A DNA stretch of 64,000 nt, taken from the NCBI RefSeq assembly GCF_005146945.1, contig NZ_SWMS01000021.1:49853-113852 (forward strand). The letters are read 5' to 3'. Made by a program: the position numbers and the translations under genes. Positions 60,396 to 64,000 of the stretch are shown here, piece after piece (within the stretch, counting starts at the first letter, position 1; each line of letters starts with the position of its first letter). This DNA is from Prauserella endophytica (GTDB lineage: Bacteria; Actinomycetota; Actinomycetes; Mycobacteriales; Pseudonocardiaceae). The notes under the pieces were generated by a model. It was not told the DNA's origin. It saw only the letters and a program-made list of their open reading frames with translations, and made no database searches.

Positions 60396-60922
60396 TGCTC
60401 GGGCACCGACCTTCTGTCGCTGGCGGTTGCGGTTGCTTTCCTCATGCTACGTGGCTGCCCATTGAGGTCTTCCCGCAACTTGTCCAGCTCACTGCGCAGA
60501 TAGTCGCGCGTGGCCACCTCGCCGACGGCCAGCCGCAACGCCGCCAGCTCCCGCGCGAGGTACTCGGTGTCGGCCTTCGTCTGTGCCGCCCGCAGGCGGT
60601 CTTCCTCCAGCGAGACGCGGTCGCGGTCGTCCTGCCGGTTCTGCGCCAGCAGGATCAACGGCGCCGCGTAGGCGGCCTGGGTGGAGAAGGCCAGGTTGAG
60701 CAGGATGAACGGGTACGGGTCCCAGCGCAGCGTCACCGCCGTCAGGTTCAGGGCGATCCACACGATCACCACGAGCGTCTGCCAGAACAGGTACTTCCCG
60801 GTGCCGAGGAAGCGCGCGAGCCGCTCGGAGAACCGGCCGAACGCCTCCACGTCGACGTTGAGCGCCAGCCGCCGTGGCTGCCGTGGCTGGTCGAGGCGTC
60901 GGCGGCTCAGCAGCTCAGGCAT
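60392..60922 (-). CDS. DUF1003 membrane protein
   Basis: A 176-residue protein with a DUF1003 domain: two membrane helices (about 46-66 and 75-96) with YPFILLNLAFSTQAAYAAPLILLAQNRQDDRDR, followed by a charged coiled coil. DUF1003 proteins are common next to CBS/MgtE-type genes; function unknown. ATG 60922 overlaps the upstream MgtE-like stop by 8 bp, and its own end overlaps mrp, so the three genes are translated together. Confidence 0.88.
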   Translation of the reverse strand: MPELLSRRRLDQPRQPRRLALNVDVEAFGRFSERLARFLGTGKYLFWQTLVVIVWIALNLTAVTLRWDPYPFILLNLAFSTQAAYAAPLILLAQNRQDDRDRVSLEEDRLRAAQTKADTEYLARELAALRLAVGEVATRDYLRSELDKLREDLNGQPRSMRKATATASDRRSVPEQ

Positions 60923-62213
60923 GTTCGGCCTCCTGTGTCGTCGCGGTGCCAACGTCGTGCAGTCCGGTCTCGCGCCAGCCCTCGGGCAGCAGGTGGTCGA
61001 GCACGTCGTCCACGGTCACCGCGCCGAGCAGGTGGTCCTCGGAGTCCACGACCGGCGCGCATGTGAGGTTGTACGCCGCGAAGTACCGCGTGACCTCGGT
61101 CAGCGACGCGGTCGGCCGCAGTGGCGGGAGGTCGGTGTCGGCCGCGGCGGCCACCAGGTCGGCGGGCGGCTCGCGCAGCAGCTGCTGGAAGTGCGCGCAG
61201 CCGACGTACCGTCCCGTGGGCGTCGCGCTCGGCGGGCGGCACACGAAAACCATGCTGGCCAGCGCGGGGGTGAGGTCGGGGTTGCGGATGTGCGCGAGCG
61301 CCTCGGCCACCGTGGCGTCCGGGGTCAGCACCACCGGCTCCGGGGTCATGAGCCCGCCCGCAGTGTCCGACGAGTACTCCAGCAGCCGCTTGACGGGCTC
61401 CGACTCGTCCGGATGCATGAGCTCGAGCAGCCGGTTCTGGTCGGCGGGGGTCAGCTCGGACAGCAGGTCGGCGGCGTCGTCGGGGTTCATCGCCTCGAGA
61501 ATGTCGGCGGCGCGCTCCTCGGCAAGGTGGGAAAGCAGCTCCTTCTGGTTGTCCTCGGGCAGCTCCTCCAGCACGTCGGCGAGCCGCTCGTCGTCCATCG
61601 CGTCGGCGACCTCCTGCCTGCGCTTGAGCGGCAGGTCGCGCAGGGTCGCGGCGACGTCCACCGCGCGCATCGTGTCGAACAGCATCAGCAGCTGGCCCGC
61701 GCCCTGCGGCTGGCCGGTGAGGTCGGCGAGCCCCAGCCCGGAGACCTCCGCCCACGGCAGCACCCGCAACGCCGAGCGCCTCCGGCCGATGCCGAGCGGT
61801 CCGCTCCGCTCCTGGATCGCGAGCTTGGCCAGCACCCAGTCCCGCGTGCGCGCCTGCTCCATGGCGGCGTCGACGACGGTGACCCTGACCCCGGTGGCCG
61901 CGAGCGTCGCCCGCGCGTCGAACAGCTGGCCCAGCACCAGCACCTCGTTGGGGCGCTGGGTGAACCGCCGCATGTTCACGGAGCCGCTGGCGAGCGTCAC
62001 GGCGTTCGGCTCGATCGCGGTGACCCGCAGCATGGGGACGAAGACGCGGCGGCGCGTGGCCAGCTCGACCACGAGGCCCAGCACGCGCGGTGGCTGCTGG
62101 TCCAGCCGCAGGCCGGCGACCAGGTCACGCACCTTTCCGATCGACTCGCCGTCGGGACCGAACACCGGCAGACGTGCCAGCTGAGCTGCGAAGACCCTGT
62201 TCACGGCAGCCAT
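60915..62213 (-). CDS. MgtE N-domain/CBS-pair protein without transporter domain
   Basis: A 432-residue soluble protein. A PRC-barrel-like N-terminal part (about 8-150) is followed by the MgtE intracellular N-domain (about 180-285, with helical LPEDNQKELLSHLAEERAADIL) and a pair of CBS domains (about 290-415, YSSDTAGGLMTPEPV and PVVDSEDHLLGAVTVDDVLDHL). The membrane transporter part of MgtE is missing, so it may sense magnesium or nucleotides instead of carrying ions. It resembles Rv1232c. First gene of the operon with DUF1003 and mrp. Confidence 0.88.
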   Translation of the reverse strand: MAAVNRVFAAQLARLPVFGPDGESIGKVRDLVAGLRLDQQPPRVLGLVVELATRRRVFVPMLRVTAIEPNAVTLASGSVNMRRFTQRPNEVLVLGQLFDARATLAATGVRVTVVDAAMEQARTRDWVLAKLAIQERSGPLGIGRRRSALRVLPWAEVSGLGLADLTGQPQGAGQLLMLFDTMRAVDVAATLRDLPLKRRQEVADAMDDERLADVLEELPEDNQKELLSHLAEERAADILEAMNPDDAADLLSELTPADQNRLLELMHPDESEPVKRLLEYSSDTAGGLMTPEPVVLTPDATVAEALAHIRNPDLTPALASMVFVCRPPSATPTGRYVGCAHFQQLLREPPADLVAAAADTDLPPLRPTASLTEVTRYFAAYNLTCAPVVDSEDHLLGAVTVDDVLDHLLPEGWRETGLHDVGTATTQEAEHA

Positions 62214-62284
62214 GGGGCCAGACTATGCCGTCAGCGGTGTCACTGCCCGGCCACGCGCCGCGACCCGTGCGGAGCCTTTCGTCT

Positions 62285-62339
62285 GCCCCCCAAGGCCACC
62301 TTTGTTGCGTTGAGCGCAACAAAGGTGGCCTTGGGGGGC
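62285..62339. repeat. AAGGCCACC-family palindrome in a divergent gap, perfect 25-bp arms
   Basis: Left arm 62285-62309 and right arm 62315-62339 match perfectly around TTGAG. It lies between the starts of the divergent MgtE-like and SPFH genes, so it is not at the end of either gene. Same subfamily as 19799 and 46733. Confidence 0.93.
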
Positions 62340-62471
62340 AGTTCAGGAGCTGCTTCGTGAAGGTGCCGGGGGGATGGTCCCGTCGCGCACGACCGGCGGC
62401 ATCTGAACAGGATCAAACCCTTTTCGCCGGGAGTACGATCGGTTGACAGGGGTTCACCATTGGGAGCCGCC

Positions 62472-63335
62472 ATGCTGGTAGAGATCCTGACCACCGTGGC
62501 CGCCATCGGCGCTGTCGGGCTGGCGGCCAGCGTAAGGGTCGTGAAGCAGTTCGAACGCGGTCTCGTGTTCCGCTTCGGCAGAGTGAACAGCCCCCCGCGC
62601 GAACCGGGGCTCACCGTGATCGTCCCGATCGTCGACCGGATGACCAAGGTCAACATGCAGATCGTGACGCTGCCCGTGCCCGCGCAGGACGGCATCACCC
62701 GGGACAACGTCACCGTGCGCGTCGACGCTGTCGTGTACTTCAAGGTGATCGACCCGAAGCAGGCGATCGTCGGCGTCGAGAACTACCGGTTCGCGATGCT
62801 GCAGGTCGCCCAGACGTCACTGCGCTCGATCATCGGCAAGAGCGATCTCGATGACCTGTTGTCCAACCGCGAGCGGCTGAACGAGGGCCTCGAGCTGATG
62901 ATCGACAGCCCCGCGCTGGGCTGGGGCATCCACATCGACCGCGTGGAGATCAAGGACGTCGCGCTGCCGGAGACGATGAAGCGGGCGATGTCGCGGCAGG
63001 CCGAGGCCGAGCGCGAACGGCGCGGCCGCGTCATCGCCGCGGACGGCGAGCTCCAGGCTTCGGAGAAGCTCGCCAAGGCAGCAGAGCAGATGGCCCACAC
63101 GCCGTCGGCGTTGCAGCTGCGCCTGCTGGAGACCGTTGTGGAGGTCGCCGCGGAGAAGAACTCGACGCTGGTGCTGCCGTTCCCGGTGGAGCTGTTGCGG
63201 TTCCTCGACAAGGCGGCGTCCGGCACCGACCAGCCGTCGGTGCCGGAGCAGAACCGCACGGTGACGAACGGTGAGCATGGTGCCGCGCACCTGACCCCGG
63301 GGGACGAGACGGGAAGGGGCCATACTCAGCGGTAA
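62472..63335 (+). CDS. SPFH/band-7 (slipin) family protein
   Basis: A 287-residue stomatin/slipin protein. A short N-terminal membrane segment (about 5-22) is followed by the SPFH domain (VKQFERGLVFRFGRVNSPPREPGLTVI, VDAVVYFKVIDPKQAIVGVENY, AMSRQAEAERERRGRVIAADGE) and a charged tail. Such proteins organise membrane microdomains and often work with NfeD-type partners, none of which is here. ATG 62472 with GGGAG upstream is preferred to TTG 62460. A partial acyl-CoA dehydrogenase follows on the same strand. Confidence 0.9.
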   Translation: MLVEILTTVAAIGAVGLAASVRVVKQFERGLVFRFGRVNSPPREPGLTVIVPIVDRMTKVNMQIVTLPVPAQDGITRDNVTVRVDAVVYFKVIDPKQAIVGVENYRFAMLQVAQTSLRSIIGKSDLDDLLSNRERLNEGLELMIDSPALGWGIHIDRVEIKDVALPETMKRAMSRQAEAERERRGRVIAADGELQASEKLAKAAEQMAHTPSALQLRLLETVVEVAAEKNSTLVLPFPVELLRFLDKAASGTDQPSVPEQNRTVTNGEHGAAHLTPGDETGRGHTQR

Positions 63336-63363
63336 CAAAGAGCCGAGTCACGGGAGAGAACGC

Positions 63364-64000
63364 ATGGCCCGCCTTGCGCAGACCGCTGGTTTGACCGATG
63401 TGCAGCAGGAGATCTTGTCGACGGTGCGGGGGTTCGTGGACAAGGAGATCGTTCCGTATGCGCAGGAGCTGGAGCATGGGGATGTGTATCCGGCGGACAT
63501 CGTGGCGGGGATGCGGGAGATGGGCCTGTTCGGGCTGATGATCCCGGAGGAGTTCGGTGGGCTGGGTGAGTCGCTGCTGACGTATGCGTTGGTGGTGGAG
63601 GAGATCGCCCGTGGGTGGATGAGTGTGTCGGGGGTGATCAACACGCATTTCATCGTGGCCTACATGCTGCGTCAGCATGGCACTCGGGCGCAGCAGGAGC
63701 GTTATCTGCCGCGGATGGCCACCGGGGAGGTGCGTGGGGCGTTCTCGATGTCGGAGCCGGATCTGGGCTCGGATGTGGCGGCGATCAAGACTCGTGCCAG
63801 GCGGGACGGTGATGACTATGTCATCGACGGTTCGAAGATGTGGTTGACCAACGGGGGCACGTCGAATCTGATCGCGGTGCTGGCCAGGACCGACGAGGGT
63901 GGGGAGAAGCCGCATCAGAATCTGACGGCGTTTCTGGTGGAGAAGCCGGAGGGCTATGGCGAGGTGGCGCCCGGCCTGTCGATTCCGGGCAAGATCGAGA
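63364..64000 (+). CDS. Acyl-CoA dehydrogenase, 3'-truncated by the window edge
   Basis: The first 212 codons of an acyl-CoA dehydrogenase, open to the window end. Seen: a helical N-terminus (LTDVQQEILSTVRGFVDKEI), MIPEEFGGLG, the flavin-binding FSMSEPDLGSDVAAIKT and WLTNGGTSNLIAVLART. ATG 63364 follows GGGAGAGAACGC. Codon use differs sharply from the neighbours: Tyr is TAT in six of seven, His is CAT and many Asp are GAT, while the SPFH gene just before uses TAC and CAC. Possible recent transfer. The catalytic glutamate lies beyond the window. Confidence 0.9.
   Translation, partial: MARLAQTAGLTDVQQEILSTVRGFVDKEIVPYAQELEHGDVYPADIVAGMREMGLFGLMIPEEFGGLGESLLTYALVVEEIARGWMSVSGVINTHFIVAYMLRQHGTRAQQERYLPRMATGEVRGAFSMSEPDLGSDVAAIKTRARRDGDDYVIDGSKMWLTNGGTSNLIAVLARTDEGGEKPHQNLTAFLVEKPEGYGEVAPGLSIPGKIE

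Overview
The window is a high-GC actinobacterial chromosome segment. Coding genes prefer G/C at third positions, GTG and TTG starts are common, and many starts overlap the previous stop. Gene content and order point to Pseudonocardiaceae (Amycolatopsis/Saccharomonospora-like); that family call is an inference. No tRNA, rRNA, IS element, prophage or CRISPR array was seen. Two blocks match gene neighbourhoods that are far apart in Mycobacterium tuberculosis: about 5-40 kb resembles the purK-purE-fadE25-LCP-rmlD-wbbL-manB-fbiAB region (around Rv3261-Rv3277), and about 41-63 kb resembles the fdxC-dapC, dapD-dapE, gpgS-tag and sigE-rseA-htrA-tatB-mrp region (around Rv1177-Rv1232c). These comparisons come from memory, not from a search.

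Layout. 0-5 kb: the end of a sensor kinase, a GtrA protein, a very long ECF sigma factor fused to a zinc-finger/membrane/extracellular part, and a divergent degenerate-GGDEF protein. 5-14 kb: a GT87 mannosyltransferase, purK-purE, a frameshifted acyl-CoA synthetase, an acyl-CoA dehydrogenase and small accessory genes. 14-20 kb: a TIGR03089 protein, two LytR-CpsA-Psr ligases, and rfbB-rfbD for dTDP-rhamnose. 20-30 kb: a double-domain MerR regulator with its divergent DUF6194 partner, a five-gene glycosyltransferase cluster, a possible small RNA, a DUF3800-like gene and the rhamnosyltransferase wbbL. 30-37 kb: an NDP-mannose pyrophosphorylase, an AlkA-type glycosylase, and a GntR-controlled 5-oxoprolinase operon that lacks pxpA. 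37-41 kb: F420 genes fbiA-fbiB with a Nudix and a GntR gene. 41-46 kb: ferredoxin and the succinylase branch of lysine/diaminopimelate synthesis (dapC, dapD, dapE), then two LOG genes. 46-54 kb: PlsC-like acyltransferase, gpgS, a DivIVA-like protein, tag, an enoyl-CoA hydratase, DUF3117, pepA, LysR and MFS genes. 54-64 kb: O-methyltransferase, the envelope-stress module sigE-rseA-htrA-tatB, mrp with DUF1003 and MgtE-like genes, an SPFH protein, and the first part of another acyl-CoA dehydrogenase whose codon use differs from its neighbours.

How it fits together. Much of the window builds or protects the cell envelope: rhamnose and mannose donors, rhamnosyl and other glycosyltransferases, LCP ligases, DAP synthesis, GpgS, and the sigE module.

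The most unusual non-coding feature is the filling of gaps between convergent genes. Three gaps hold mirror-image arrays of 21-bp repeats, four hold long near-perfect palindromes from a related family, and others hold ordinary hairpins or simply overlap. One palindrome of this style sits in frame inside a transporter gene and another lies in a divergent promoter region, so the family is not only terminators.
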